This document shows, in pieces, positions 18,245 to 26,830 of a stretch of DNA of 38,473 nucleotides. Every line of letters starts with the position of its first letter. The stretch's first letter is position 1. A program made the position numbers and the translations under genes. The DNA comes from a bacterium (GTDB taxonomy: Bacteria > SZUA-79 > Acidulodesulfobacterales > Acidulodesulfobacteraceae): positions 1 to 38,473 of the forward strand of contig JAJYKQ010000003.1 of NCBI GenBank assembly GCA_021788495.1. Direction: 5' to 3'. The notes beneath the pieces were generated by a model. It saw only the letters and a program-made list of their open reading frames with translations. It was not told the DNA's origin and made no database searches.

Positions 18245-19948
18245 TCATGACGGTATATCTATTTTAATTAAAGTACCTACAGATTTTCTGCTGACTATGT
18301 TTACGTTCCCCCCAAGGCTTTCGGTCACGGAATATACTATCGACAATCCCAGTCCAAAACCGTTTTCTTTAGTTGAAAAAAGAGGCTTGAATGCATTTCT
18401 AAGAGTAAAATCGTCCATACCTTCTCCGTTATCGGCAACTGTTATAGAAATAATATTTTTTTCTTCAGTTTTTTTCTCCTTTTTAGCTCCTATCCTTACG
18501 ATTCCTTTTTTTTTATTTTCTTTTATTAAATAAGACGTGCTCATTTCGACCGATTGCACCGCATTTTGAATTAAATTTGAAAATATTTGAATAATTCTGT
18601 TTTTGTCCAAATATATCCTTTCTTCTTTACCGACCGAATTATGAATTTTTACTTCCGTACCGCCGGTATATTTTAATATTATCTCATTTATGAGCTGATA
18701 TAAATTAAAATTTTCGGAATTGCGGTTTGCCGCCGTCGATTTTGTTTTTATTAATCCTAAAAAATCAGTTACTAAATTGTTAAGCCTGTCGGATTCGGTT
18801 TTTATTATATTTATCAATCTTTTATGATCTGATTCTTTAATGCTTGAATATCCCGAATCCAGAACATAAGCGGACGTATTTATAGCCGATAGAGGATTCC
18901 TTATTTCATGTGCGAGCCAGCCTGCAAATTTACCGGCAGTTTTAAGGCTTTCGTTTATTCTGGATTCCATTTCTAATTCTTTTATGTAAGTTATATCTTT
19001 GAAAAGCAGAATATAATTTCCTACTCTGCTCTCGTTAACCGAATGCTCCGTAACTGCAAAACCTAAAACGGTATTTTTATGGTTAATTTCAAATCGGTTA
19101 CCGTCTTTTTTCTCTTTTTTCAAAAAAGCGTTAACAGGAAAATTTTCGAAAATATCGGTTATCTTGAGGTCGAAATCAAAAAGAATTCCGGTTTTATTTT
19201 TAAAATTTCGTTCAGAATCCAGATTAACGATTTTAACCGCCGCTTCGTTTATAAAAACTATATTAAAATTTTCATCTACTACGATAATCCCCTGAGAAAA
19301 AGAGTTAAACAGCTCTCTGTTAAAATTTTGCGATTTTTTTATAAATTCGTCTTTCTCTATTATTTTATTGCTTAAATTGCCGAGTTCGCCGGAAAAACGG
19401 TAAAAGACCCAAGTAAATATTAAAACGCCGAGTATGTTGGTGCTCGTAACAAATAAAAGTTTATCGGGATTATACAAAAAATAATAATGACTGCCTATGT
19501 CGAAATAATAATGAAGATCGGCCGACACCCCTATAGCTAATGACGAAGCAATGCCGTATATTAAAACTCCCGATTTTAAAAAAATAAATCCCGCTATAAG
19601 AATTAGAAGATAATATAAAAATATGAACTTATCGTTTAAACCGCTGCTTAATATGATTATTAGAGATATAACGATAAAATCTAACGATAACTGAAAAAAA
19701 CCAAAAAAAACCAAAAATTTATAATTGTCTTTTTTTCTAAAAAAAAACAAAATTACATAATAAATAATAGTTATAGATATTACAAAGGCGGTAAAAAAAT
19801 ATATAAAGACAGAGTAACGAATTATATCTTTATAATTTAGAAGGACGTATGACAGGACTATTAAAGAAAAGGCTAAAACTCTAAAAGTTATTGCAAATTT
19901 TAACTTGTTGTATAAATTTTTAAAATCTCCTTCATTAATTTTTTTCAT
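18245..19948 (-). CDS. Membrane sensor histidine kinase, PilS-type
   Basis: 567 residues. The N-terminal 190 residues hold about six hydrophobic helices with little periplasmic sequence, as in PilS. A PAS domain follows (about 205-320, FSQGIIVVDENFNIVFINEA). The dimerisation domain has WLAHEIRNPLSAINTSAY with H347 as the phosphoacceptor. The ATPase domain shows the N box IFSNLIQNAVQS, G1 DNGEGMDDF and G2 GFGLGLSIV. Its ATG overlaps the pilC stop by ATGA, and the response regulator is immediately downstream, so the pair is co-expressed with the pilus machinery. In PilSR systems the sensor monitors pilin in the membrane; that role is inferred from context here. Confidence 0.93.
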   Translation of the reverse strand: MKKINEGDFKNLYNKLKFAITFRVLAFSLIVLSYVLLNYKDIIRYSVFIYFFTAFVISITIIYYVILFFFRKKDNYKFLVFFGFFQLSLDFIVISLIIILSSGLNDKFIFLYYLLILIAGFIFLKSGVLIYGIASSLAIGVSADLHYYFDIGSHYYFLYNPDKLLFVTSTNILGVLIFTWVFYRFSGELGNLSNKIIEKDEFIKKSQNFNRELFNSFSQGIIVVDENFNIVFINEAAVKIVNLDSERNFKNKTGILFDFDLKITDIFENFPVNAFLKKEKKDGNRFEINHKNTVLGFAVTEHSVNESRVGNYILLFKDITYIKELEMESRINESLKTAGKFAGWLAHEIRNPLSAINTSAYVLDSGYSSIKESDHKRLINIIKTESDRLNNLVTDFLGLIKTKSTAANRNSENFNLYQLINEIILKYTGGTEVKIHNSVGKEERIYLDKNRIIQIFSNLIQNAVQSVEMSTSYLIKENKKKGIVRIGAKKEKKTEEKNIISITVADNGEGMDDFTLRNAFKPLFSTKENGFGLGLSIVYSVTESLGGNVNIVSRKSVGTLIKIDIPS

Positions 19949-21171
19949 CCCTTAATGGCTTTTCCCAAATTGAATATCGGTAAATACATGGCTACTACAA
20001 GCGTGCCTACTACAATACCAAGAAATACGATAAGCGCCGGCTCCAACATCTGGGTAAGATTATTAACGGCATTATCTACCTCTTCATCGTAATAATCGGC
20101 TACTTTTGCAAGCATAGCATCCAGATTTCCCGTTTTTTCTCCTACGGTAATCATCTGAATAACAAGCGGAGGAAAAAGGTTGGTTTTGTTTAATGACGAG
20201 CTTAAAGGCGAACCTGAAGAAACCTCGTCTTTCGTCCGCATTAAAGATTCTTCTATTATCTTATTGCCGCTTGTCTTAGAAACTATTTCTAATCCCGCAA
20301 GTATCGGCACGCCGCTTTCTACCATAGTCGAAAGCGTTCTCGCAAATCTTGCTATAGCGACTTTTTTCAGCAGGATGCCTATGACCGGTATCTTCAGAAC
20401 CATTCTGTCGATATTGCGCTTTCCGTTTTCCCTCTTTCCGTATGCTTTAAAAGCAAATATCAAAATGCCTAATGCAATAATAATATACAGTATATATGCT
20501 CTCATAAAATTAGAAAAATCTATTACGTCTCTTGTCAGTGCCGGCAGTTTAGCGCCTACGCTTGCAAAAAGATTGGCAAAAACGGGGATTACGAACGTCA
20601 TTAGTATTATAATTACGCCTACCGCAACGCTTAAAACTACTATAGGGTATATCATTGCACCCTTTATCTTTCTTTTTAATTTTAATATTTTTTCAAAATA
20701 AACCGACAATCTTTTGAAAACTCTGTCTAATACTCCTCCTTTTTCGCCCGATTCGACTAAATTAACGTAAAGTTCGTTAAAAACTTTCGGAAATTTTCTC
20801 AAACTGTCCGATAAAGAAGCGCCGCTTTCTATTCCTTCTTTTATCTTTGTAAGAATACCCTTTAGGTCTTTATTTTTCTGCTGTTCAATCATTATGGAAA
20901 GACCTTGCAGTATGGGAACTCCAGATTCTATAAGCGATGAAAACTGTCTCGTAAAAGCTATCAAGTTGTTATCGCTTATTTTTGTATTAGGACTGATTTC
21001 TCTGTTTCCCTGAAGGCTTAAAGTAAAAAATTCATTTTTTTTCTTGACGCTTATAGGATAAGCATCCATTTTTCTTATCGCTTCTATAACCTGCTCATTA
21101 TTATCGGCAGTAATTTCGCCTTTTACATACTCTCCTGAATGTTTTTTGCCTTTCCACTGATAAGTCGCCAT
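19945..21171 (-). CDS. pilC: Type IV pilus inner-membrane platform protein
   Basis: 408 residues, the usual length. PilC is the membrane platform on which the PilB and PilT motors act. An N-terminal short domain (YQWKGKKHSGEYVKGEITA) is followed by two GspF domains, each starting with a similar motif: FTRQFSSLIESGVPILQGL (about 70-88) and FARTLSTMVESGVPILAGLE (about 272-291). Three hydrophobic segments are visible (about 170-197, 221-240 and 375-400). GGAG lies about ten bases before the ATG at 21171. It follows pilT by 16 bases and overlaps pilS by four. Confidence 0.96.
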   Translation of the reverse strand: MATYQWKGKKHSGEYVKGEITADNNEQVIEAIRKMDAYPISVKKKNEFFTLSLQGNREISPNTKISDNNLIAFTRQFSSLIESGVPILQGLSIMIEQQKNKDLKGILTKIKEGIESGASLSDSLRKFPKVFNELYVNLVESGEKGGVLDRVFKRLSVYFEKILKLKRKIKGAMIYPIVVLSVAVGVIIILMTFVIPVFANLFASVGAKLPALTRDVIDFSNFMRAYILYIIIALGILIFAFKAYGKRENGKRNIDRMVLKIPVIGILLKKVAIARFARTLSTMVESGVPILAGLEIVSKTSGNKIIEESLMRTKDEVSSGSPLSSSLNKTNLFPPLVIQMITVGEKTGNLDAMLAKVADYYDEEVDNAVNNLTQMLEPALIVFLGIVVGTLVVAMYLPIFNLGKAIKG

Positions 21172-21187
21172 TTAAAAGTTTCTCCGA

Positions 21188-22375
21188 TTATAAATTACTA
21201 AAATCTATTCCCGAAAAAGGGTTGTCTGCGCCGATGCCGGTTTTCCCGACGGAAGCGCCTGGAGTATTAGAAGGCTTGTTTGATGCCGTATTTAATCCTC
21301 CTTTAGACGTTAACCCTGAATTTATAGCCTGTTTCAGCTCCTCCGCATCGGACGACCTGCTATATGCTTCTTCTTCGCTTATTATTTTTTTATTCACCAA
21401 AGAAGCAAGCGCCTGGTTAAGCGTCTGCATGCCGTATTTTTCCTGCCCCAATTGAAGTTGGGAATATATTTGATGTATTTTATTTTCTCTAATTAAGTTT
21501 CTAATAGCTGCATTGGGAATCATTAACTCTGCGGCCAGAATCCTACCCGGAGTGTCGATTCTTGGAATAAGAGTCTGGGAAAGAACGGCGACGAGCGAAA
21601 GAGAAAGCGACGATCTTACTTCCGGCTGCTGATTCGGAGGAAATATGTCTATAACCCTGCTTATAGTTTGAACGGCAGAGTTTGTATGAAGCGTACCGAA
21701 CGTAAGATGTCCGGTTTCCGCTATTGTAAGGGCGGCCTCCATAGTCTCCATATCTCTTATTTCGCCGACGAGAACGACATCGGGGTCTTCCCTTAAAATA
21801 TGCCTTAAAGCTTCCGAAAAACTGCTTGAATCCTGACCTATCTCTCTCTGATTGACTAAACATCCTTTATGCGGAAAAACATACTCGATAGGATCCTCGA
21901 TAGTAATAATATGTTCGCGTCTAGTCTGATTAATTGCATCTATCATTCCCGCAAGCGTAGTAGTTTTACCCGAACCGGTAGGTCCGGTAACTAAAACGAG
22001 ACCTCTCGGCGCCTTAATAATTTCTTTAACCATGGGTGGAAGACCGAGATTGTCGATAGAAGGAATTTCATGCGGTATAACCCTGAACGCGCCTGCAATC
22101 GAACCCCTGTCGTAATATAAATTGCCTCTGAATCTCGAAACGCCTTTCTGGCTGAAAGAAAAATCTAATTCATGGGTTTCTTCGAACTTCTTTTTCTGAA
22201 GATCGGTAATAATGCTGTAACAAAGTCCCTGCGTGTCTGCGGGACTGAGAAGCGGAAAATTTAACGGAACCAATGAGCCCCTTAATCTTATTTGCGGAGG
22301 AGTCCCTGCGGCTATATGAAGGTCTGAAGCGCCTTGATCCACCGTGGTTTTTAATAAATCTGCTATGGAAGGCAT
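21188..22375 (-). CDS. pilT: Type IV pilus retraction ATPase PilT
   Basis: 395 residues. PilT is the hexameric ATPase that depolymerises the pilus and powers twitching. N-terminal PAS-like domain with GASDLHIAAGTPPQIRLRG, Walker A GPTGSGKT (131-138), Asp box TIEDPIEYVF, Walker B DPDVVLVGEIRDMETMEAAL, His box TGHLTFGTLHTNSA, and the PilT-specific AIRNLIRENKIHQIYSQLQ near residues 290-310. The C-terminal tail (about 355-395) is Gly/Ser/Asn-rich and slightly longer than usual. AGGAG lies six bases before the ATG at 22375. A separate promoter in the pilB-pilT gap may let it be expressed apart from pilB. Confidence 0.97.
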   Translation of the reverse strand: MPSIADLLKTTVDQGASDLHIAAGTPPQIRLRGSLVPLNFPLLSPADTQGLCYSIITDLQKKKFEETHELDFSFSQKGVSRFRGNLYYDRGSIAGAFRVIPHEIPSIDNLGLPPMVKEIIKAPRGLVLVTGPTGSGKTTTLAGMIDAINQTRREHIITIEDPIEYVFPHKGCLVNQREIGQDSSSFSEALRHILREDPDVVLVGEIRDMETMEAALTIAETGHLTFGTLHTNSAVQTISRVIDIFPPNQQPEVRSSLSLSLVAVLSQTLIPRIDTPGRILAAELMIPNAAIRNLIRENKIHQIYSQLQLGQEKYGMQTLNQALASLVNKKIISEEEAYSRSSDAEELKQAINSGLTSKGGLNTASNKPSNTPGASVGKTGIGADNPFSGIDFSNL

Positions 22376-22440
22376 ATGCGGCTCCTTTTATATACGTCGA
22401 TATATTTTAATTATATTTAATATTTTTACTAATAATATAT

Positions 22441-22469
22441 AGCATAATAATATTAATGATTAATGTCAA
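22441..22469 (-). promoter_or_regulatory. Promoter in the pilB-pilT gap
   Basis: TTGACA (22464-22469), 17 bases, TATGCT (22441-22446) on the minus strand. The -35 box is perfect and the -10 matches 4/6. The predicted start is near 22434, about 60 nt before the pilT ATG. Confidence 0.55.
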
Positions 22470-22479
22470 GCGTTTCAAA

Positions 22480-24330
22480 TTATATATCTATATTATTCGA
22501 ATCCAAATATTGAATTATCTCCTCCAATGAAGTAATCCCTTCTAAAAATTTTTCTTTTGCCGATTCTCTAAGCGCTTTCATTCCCTTATCTACGGCAGTA
22601 TTATGTATTTCGGATTCGTTGGCATTTTCATAAATTTTATTTTTAATATCGTCGTTTACGTCCAAAACTTCGTATATTGCTATCCTTCCCTTATATCCGG
22701 TTTTGTTGCAGGCGTTGCAGCCCTTTGCCTTATAAAAACGTTTGCCCGAAAGTTCCTGCATATTGAATCCTAGTTTTAATATTGCATTTACATCCGGATA
22801 ATACGGTTCTTTGCACTCGGCGCATAATTTTCTTATAAGCCTCTGGGCAATGATAAGGTTCAAACTTGAAGCAACCAAAAAAGGCTCTACTTTCATGTTA
22901 ATAAGCCTTGAGATTGTAGAAGCGGCACTGTTTGTATGAATGGTCGAAAGCACTAAATGCCCCGTAAGCGCCGCTTTTATGGCAATTTCGGCAGTTTCTA
23001 GATCTCTAATTTCGCCGACCATTATTATATCGGGGTCCTGCCTCAAAAACGACCTTAATGCGGAAGCAAACGTCAAACCTATTTCTTCGTTAACTAAAAC
23101 CTGATTAATACCCTGAATATTATATTCGACTGGATCTTCCGCCGTAGAAATATTCACGTCCGGTCTGTTTACGTCCGAAAGAGCGCTGTATAACGTGGTG
23201 GTTTTACCCGAACCGGTAGGTCCGGTAACTAAAATCATGCCGTATGGCTTATGTATAGCATTTTTGAAGTCTTTTAACTGCTGTTCCGAAAATCCGAGTT
23301 TTCGCATATCGAGCTGTAAATTGGCTTTATCTAAAACCCTGATGACTATTTTTTCTCCGAAAAGAGTCGGAAGGCATGAAACTCTCATATCGACTTCTTT
23401 GTTGTCCATCCTCGCCTTAATTCTTCCGTCCTGAGGGAGCCTTCTTTCCGCTATGTCTAATTGCGCCATTATTTTAAGCCGGGACGTTATCGGATTTTTT
23501 AACTGTCCGGGTATTTTCATCTGCTCTATTAATTTGCCGTCGATACGATATCTTATTCTTACTATCGTTTCGTAAGGTTCTACATGTATATCGCTTGCAT
23601 TAAGTTTTACGGCATCCAAAAGAACCTTATTTACAAATCTTATAATAGGCTGTTCCGATGACGACCTTTGAAGTTCGGATATATCCAATTCTTCATTGGT
23701 TTCTTCTATGGCAATGGAATTAAGATAATCTTTATTTTCCGTAAGAATACTTGACGCGTTATAATATTTAGATAAAGCTGAGGCTATCTCGTTTTCCGAT
23801 GCGACTACGACTTCTATATTTAAACCCGTTAAAAATTTTATATCGTCTAAAGCTTCTACCCTTGTAGGGTCGGCTACAGCAAGATACAGAGTATTGCCCT
23901 GCCTTTTAAAAGGGATCACCTGCAGTTTAACCGCTAAATCGGGAGGAATAAGCTTTATTACGCTTTCTGGAATTTCGTTATCGAGGAGATTTACCGTAGC
24001 GGCGCCGAACTCTTTGGAAAGAAAAGAAACAAGGTCGGCATCTTTAATAAAACCTAACTTAGTCAGCTGTCTGCCTATACTGCCGCCGTAACGTTTTTGT
24101 TCTTCTAACGCGGAATTTAATTCCGCAGGGGTTATTATGCCGTTTTTAACTAAAATTTCGCCGAGTTTTAAATCTTTTAGCTTTTCCCCTTTTGAAATTC
24201 CGCTGCGGATCCTCTCCTGCATCAGAAGAGCGTTGGATATATCGTCTTTTTTGGCGACGCCGTGCTTTACTAATATATCGCCTAATTTATCGCTAGTAAA
24301 ATTAGAAGGCGTCATAAAATCGTTATTCAT
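22480..24330 (-). CDS. pilB: Type IV pilus assembly ATPase PilB
   Basis: 616 residues from the ATG at 24330. PilB is the extension motor of the pilus. Two MshEN-like units sit in tandem at the N-terminus: KLGDILVKHGVAKKDDISNA (15-34) and KLGEILVKNGIITPAELNSA (55-74) with a following SIGRQLTKLGFI. Such domains bind cyclic di-GMP in some family members. The ATPase core has DIHVEP, Walker A GPTGSGKTTT, Asp box TAEDPVEYN, Walker B DPDIIMVGEIRDLETAEIAI and the His box. A zinc site of two CxxC pairs (LCAECKEP and KGCNACNKTG) follows. The frame also reaches a TTG at 24354, but that lies upstream of the likely transcription start, so I use the ATG. Confidence 0.96.
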   Translation of the reverse strand: MNNDFMTPSNFTSDKLGDILVKHGVAKKDDISNALLMQERIRSGISKGEKLKDLKLGEILVKNGIITPAELNSALEEQKRYGGSIGRQLTKLGFIKDADLVSFLSKEFGAATVNLLDNEIPESVIKLIPPDLAVKLQVIPFKRQGNTLYLAVADPTRVEALDDIKFLTGLNIEVVVASENEIASALSKYYNASSILTENKDYLNSIAIEETNEELDISELQRSSSEQPIIRFVNKVLLDAVKLNASDIHVEPYETIVRIRYRIDGKLIEQMKIPGQLKNPITSRLKIMAQLDIAERRLPQDGRIKARMDNKEVDMRVSCLPTLFGEKIVIRVLDKANLQLDMRKLGFSEQQLKDFKNAIHKPYGMILVTGPTGSGKTTTLYSALSDVNRPDVNISTAEDPVEYNIQGINQVLVNEEIGLTFASALRSFLRQDPDIIMVGEIRDLETAEIAIKAALTGHLVLSTIHTNSAASTISRLINMKVEPFLVASSLNLIIAQRLIRKLCAECKEPYYPDVNAILKLGFNMQELSGKRFYKAKGCNACNKTGYKGRIAIYEVLDVNDDIKNKIYENANESEIHNTAVDKGMKALRESAKEKFLEGITSLEEIIQYLDSNNIDI

Positions 24331-24345
24331 ATTGATACCGTCGCG

Positions 24346-24375
24346 ATTATACAATAATAAACATGTAATTTTTAA
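24346..24375 (-). promoter_or_regulatory. Possible promoter upstream of pilB
   Basis: TATAAT (24346-24351) with TTAAAA (24370-24375) at an 18-base spacing on the minus strand. The -10 is perfect and the -35 weak. The predicted start near 24339 leaves a leader of only about nine bases before the ATG. Confidence 0.4.
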
Positions 24376-24417
24376 CGATAAGTTCGCTTATTAAATTTTA
24401 CCACATAAGCATATTTT

Positions 24418-25317
24418 TTAAAATATACCGCTTAAAAAATCTTTAATGCAATCAAACTCGATTTTTCTGCCCGTCCATATATAAAAACTTTCTATAGCTT
24501 GAAATAAAAGCATGGAAAGTCCGTTTGTAAATTTCAAACATTTCTCTTCTAATCCGTTTGAAAGAAAAGAAGATTTTTCGGAATAAGATATGTCCATGAA
24601 AAAAAAATTATTTTTAAAAAATTTTAGGCGGCTTAAAAGGCCGTCGGCAAAATTTTTGTTCCCATCCGAAGGGGTTACCGTATTGATTAATATATCGCAA
24701 CCTTTAATAGAGGCAATATCGGTTTTTTCCGAAATACCGTTAAATTTAAAATCGGAACAAATAATTTCGGTAAAAGAATTTAAAGATTGCTTCCATAAAT
24801 CTGCTTCTTTTTTTAGTTTTTCCGCATTGGAGAAACTGCGGTTTATTATCAGAACATATTTTGCGTTGGATTTTATTAAAGCATACAATACCGCTCTTGC
24901 CGCTCCTCCTGCCCCTAACAGAATAACGGTTTTGCCGCTTAAGTCTTCGTTAAATTCATAATTTACGGCATTAATAAAACCCGTTATATCGGTGTTATAA
25001 CCGCGATAAAAACCGTCAGGCTCTAAATTAATCGTATTGACGGCGCCTATCGTTTCGGCCTGGCAGTCTAAACAATCTAAATATTCCAGAACTTCGGTTT
25101 TATAAGGCTGAGTTACGTTTGCTCCTTTCATCCCCATAGCCTTGAAACCTTTAACCGCGGCGGGAAACAGTTCCGGAGAAACGTCGAATTTACCGTAACA
25201 TAAATTTATATCGAGGAGTTTAGCTATAGAATTGTGAATTAAAGGGGAAAGGGTGTAATCTATTTTATATCCAAAAATACCGCATAGACTCAAGTTGAAG
25301 TCCTTACTTATTTTCAT
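24418..25317 (-). CDS. aroE: Shikimate dehydrogenase
   Basis: 299 residues, a little longer than the common 270-290. AroE reduces 3-dehydroshikimate with NADPH in aromatic amino acid synthesis. The substrate-binding half has YTLSPLIHNS (22-31), the catalytic lysine in NVTQPYKTEV (K73) and GAVNTI. D110 in the GYNTDITGF segment is the usual partner. The nucleotide-binding half carries LLGAGGAARAVLYAL (G135 onward) and ends with NGLSMLLFQAIESFYIWTG. Its ATG overlaps the stop of the upstream DUF4388 gene by ATGA. An aroE gene next to pilB fits the order I recall from deltaproteobacterial pil clusters, though it has no known pilus role. Confidence 0.96.
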   Translation of the reverse strand: MKISKDFNLSLCGIFGYKIDYTLSPLIHNSIAKLLDINLCYGKFDVSPELFPAAVKGFKAMGMKGANVTQPYKTEVLEYLDCLDCQAETIGAVNTINLEPDGFYRGYNTDITGFINAVNYEFNEDLSGKTVILLGAGGAARAVLYALIKSNAKYVLIINRSFSNAEKLKKEADLWKQSLNSFTEIICSDFKFNGISEKTDIASIKGCDILINTVTPSDGNKNFADGLLSRLKFFKNNFFFMDISYSEKSSFLSNGLEEKCLKFTNGLSMLLFQAIESFYIWTGRKIEFDCIKDFLSGIF

Positions 25318-26267
25318 ATTGAGTTCATCAGCATCTGCTTTAAAAGATAGTCTATTTTCGCCGCTTTCTTATCGTCTATAAACATATAAACGTATCTTTC
25401 TATATCCTGAATAGTTTTAGTCAGCGCCTGTTTGTCTCCGCTATTTAAAACATTATAATCGACGGGTACTTTTTCGGCTTTATTTCCTAACTGCTCCTTA
25501 AGTACCTTTTTAACGGAATTTATTAATTCCTGCCTGTTTAAATGTTCGTTATGAGGGGGATCGACTTTTATATATCCGCTCTGCAGTAAATTATAGAGGG
25601 TTTTAAGAACAAAAAAATCGTTTTCTACGGTCAAAGAAAGAATCTGATTTATGCTTTTTTTTCCGTCCACCAAAGAAAGAACGTTCCATACCGTGGGAGT
25701 AAGAGACAGCGGCCGTATATTTCCGCTTCTGTTAGTAACTACCGAAGGAATATAATTTTTCGAAGGTATGACTTTAGAAATCACGGATAATTCATCGCGC
25801 CTTTTTTTGCATTCGGTTAAAATAGGCGACAGATCCATAGGATTTGCAAAATTTATTATATCGGGCAAAGGCTTTTCATCGAACGCGAATTCTCCGTTGG
25901 TTAAGAATAGTATATAATTTAAAGTCTCCGATATATAACTTGAAGTAAATTCGTTTTCTTTAGATTTTGGAATAGACTCCGATTTAAAAAAATATATGTC
26001 GAAACCTGCAGTAGTTTTATAATAAGTACGGTATTTTTCTAATATCTGAAGATAGTCTTTTTTGCCCATATCCAGAAGTTTTACCGCTAATTTTTCCAGA
26101 ATATTGTTATCGGAAATCGACAGAAAATAAAGCTTGCCTTCTTTAATGAAAAGTTTAGCGGCAAAATTTTCGAATCTTAAATTTAATACTCCCGTTTTTT
26201 TTGAAATTTCCAGAAATTTCAAAACGTCGAAAAGTTCCAGATTTGTTATGTTTCCTTTTATGTCCAT
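25314..26267 (-). CDS. DUF4388 (PatA-N-like) domain protein
   Basis: 317 residues, soluble. The N-terminal 100 residues read as a DUF4388 domain: ITNLELFDVLKFLEISKKTG, then VLNLRF, KLFIKEGKLYFL and NILEKLAVKLLDMG, the pattern of a small fold used in gliding, two-component and pilus-related proteins of deltaproteobacteria and cyanobacteria. Residues about 195-240 (LTPTVWNVLSLVDGKKSINQ onwards) look like a winged-helix-type module found with DUF4388. The C-terminal 60 residues are charged and helical. A link to pilus control is inferred from its position directly before aroE-pilB, with ATGA overlap. AAAGG lies about ten bases before the ATG. No enzymatic motif seen. Confidence 0.75.
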   Translation of the reverse strand: MDIKGNITNLELFDVLKFLEISKKTGVLNLRFENFAAKLFIKEGKLYFLSISDNNILEKLAVKLLDMGKKDYLQILEKYRTYYKTTAGFDIYFFKSESIPKSKENEFTSSYISETLNYILFLTNGEFAFDEKPLPDIINFANPMDLSPILTECKKRRDELSVISKVIPSKNYIPSVVTNRSGNIRPLSLTPTVWNVLSLVDGKKSINQILSLTVENDFFVLKTLYNLLQSGYIKVDPPHNEHLNRQELINSVKKVLKEQLGNKAEKVPVDYNVLNSGDKQALTKTIQDIERYVYMFIDDKKAAKIDYLLKQMLMNSI

Positions 26268-26351
26268 AATAGCAACCTTTTTATAATTTCTCGTTTAATA
26301 TTTTATTTTATTATATATTAATTATAATACAATAAAAATATAATGAGTTGA

Positions 26352-26687
26352 TTATTTATGAATTTCAAGTTCTCTAATTAAATGAAATATGAATCTGTTT
26401 ACCACGCCCACGAATATGGAACCGAAAAACAGAACCGACCCTATTAGAAAATATGACAAGTCTATATTATTAAGAGACGAAATGAAAAAAAATGCTCCCG
26501 CCTCCGCAATGAAAAAGAAAAACATAAAAACCCACATGATAGCAAGCCATTTTCCTACAAACCCTCCCGGTATTCTCTTTCTCAAAGAAGCTGCAACAAT
26601 CATGTTTGCAAACATAATTATAGCGCCAAGCACGACCAGGATGTAAAATAAATTGATAAAACTTAAAGCATGACTTAAGTAGGACAT
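26352..26687 (-). CDS. Small membrane protein of unknown function
   Basis: 111 residues with three long hydrophobic segments (about 10-33, 46-69 and 74-103) separated by a basic loop (SLRKRIPGGFVGKW), suggesting a cytoplasmic loop between helices one and two. I do not recognise the family. The ATG at 26687 has a good ribosome binding site (GGAG, seven bases upstream). A well-formed promoter about 70 bases upstream drives it, and a palindromic repeat lies in the resulting leader. It precedes the DUF4388 gene by 84 bases on the same strand and may head the aroE-pil transcript. Confidence 0.7.
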   Translation of the reverse strand: MSYLSHALSFINLFYILVVLGAIIMFANMIVAASLRKRIPGGFVGKWLAIMWVFMFFFFIAEAGAFFFISSLNNIDLSYFLIGSVLFFGSIFVGVVNRFIFHLIRELEIHK

Positions 26688-26701
26688 TTTATTTCTCCAT
26701 T

Positions 26702-26734
26702 TTTGTGATGGGTCAGAATTGAATTCTATCCCAT
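26702..26734 (-). repeat. Palindromic repeat with ATCACAAA tail in the leader of the small membrane protein
   Basis: On the minus strand: ATGGGATAGAATT, C, AATTCTGACCCAT, overlapping the tail ATCACAAA. The arms are 13 bases with two mismatches. The tail ends a few bases before the GGAG ribosome binding site, the same arrangement as at 5487-5521. Confidence 0.7.
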
Positions 26735-26762
26735 TGTTATTTAAAAAATTAATATTAATTTA

Positions 26763-26791
26763 ATAATACAAAATAGATATATTTTTTTCAA
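26763..26791 (-). promoter_or_regulatory. Promoter of the small membrane protein gene
   Basis: TTGAAA (26786-26791), 17 bases, TATTAT (26763-26768) on the minus strand. The predicted start near 26756 gives a leader of about 69 nt that includes the palindromic repeat. Confidence 0.55.
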
Positions 26792-26830
26792 TATATTTTT
26801 TTATAAATAATAAAACTTTTTAAATTTAGA

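Noticed and set aside
20180..20701. 173-codon plus-strand ORF with hydrophobic stretches
   Set aside because: Antisense to pilC, whose GspF domains are clear; hydrophobicity is a mirror of the pilC membrane helices.
24379..24392. ATAAG-TTCG-CTTAT hairpin between aroE and pilB
   Set aside because: Five-base stem with mostly A-U pairs and no U-run; too weak to call a regulatory element.
24370..24410. Possible sigma-54 (-24/-12) promoter before pilB
   Set aside because: A GG and a GC are present but 13 bases apart instead of 10, so the spacing does not fit.
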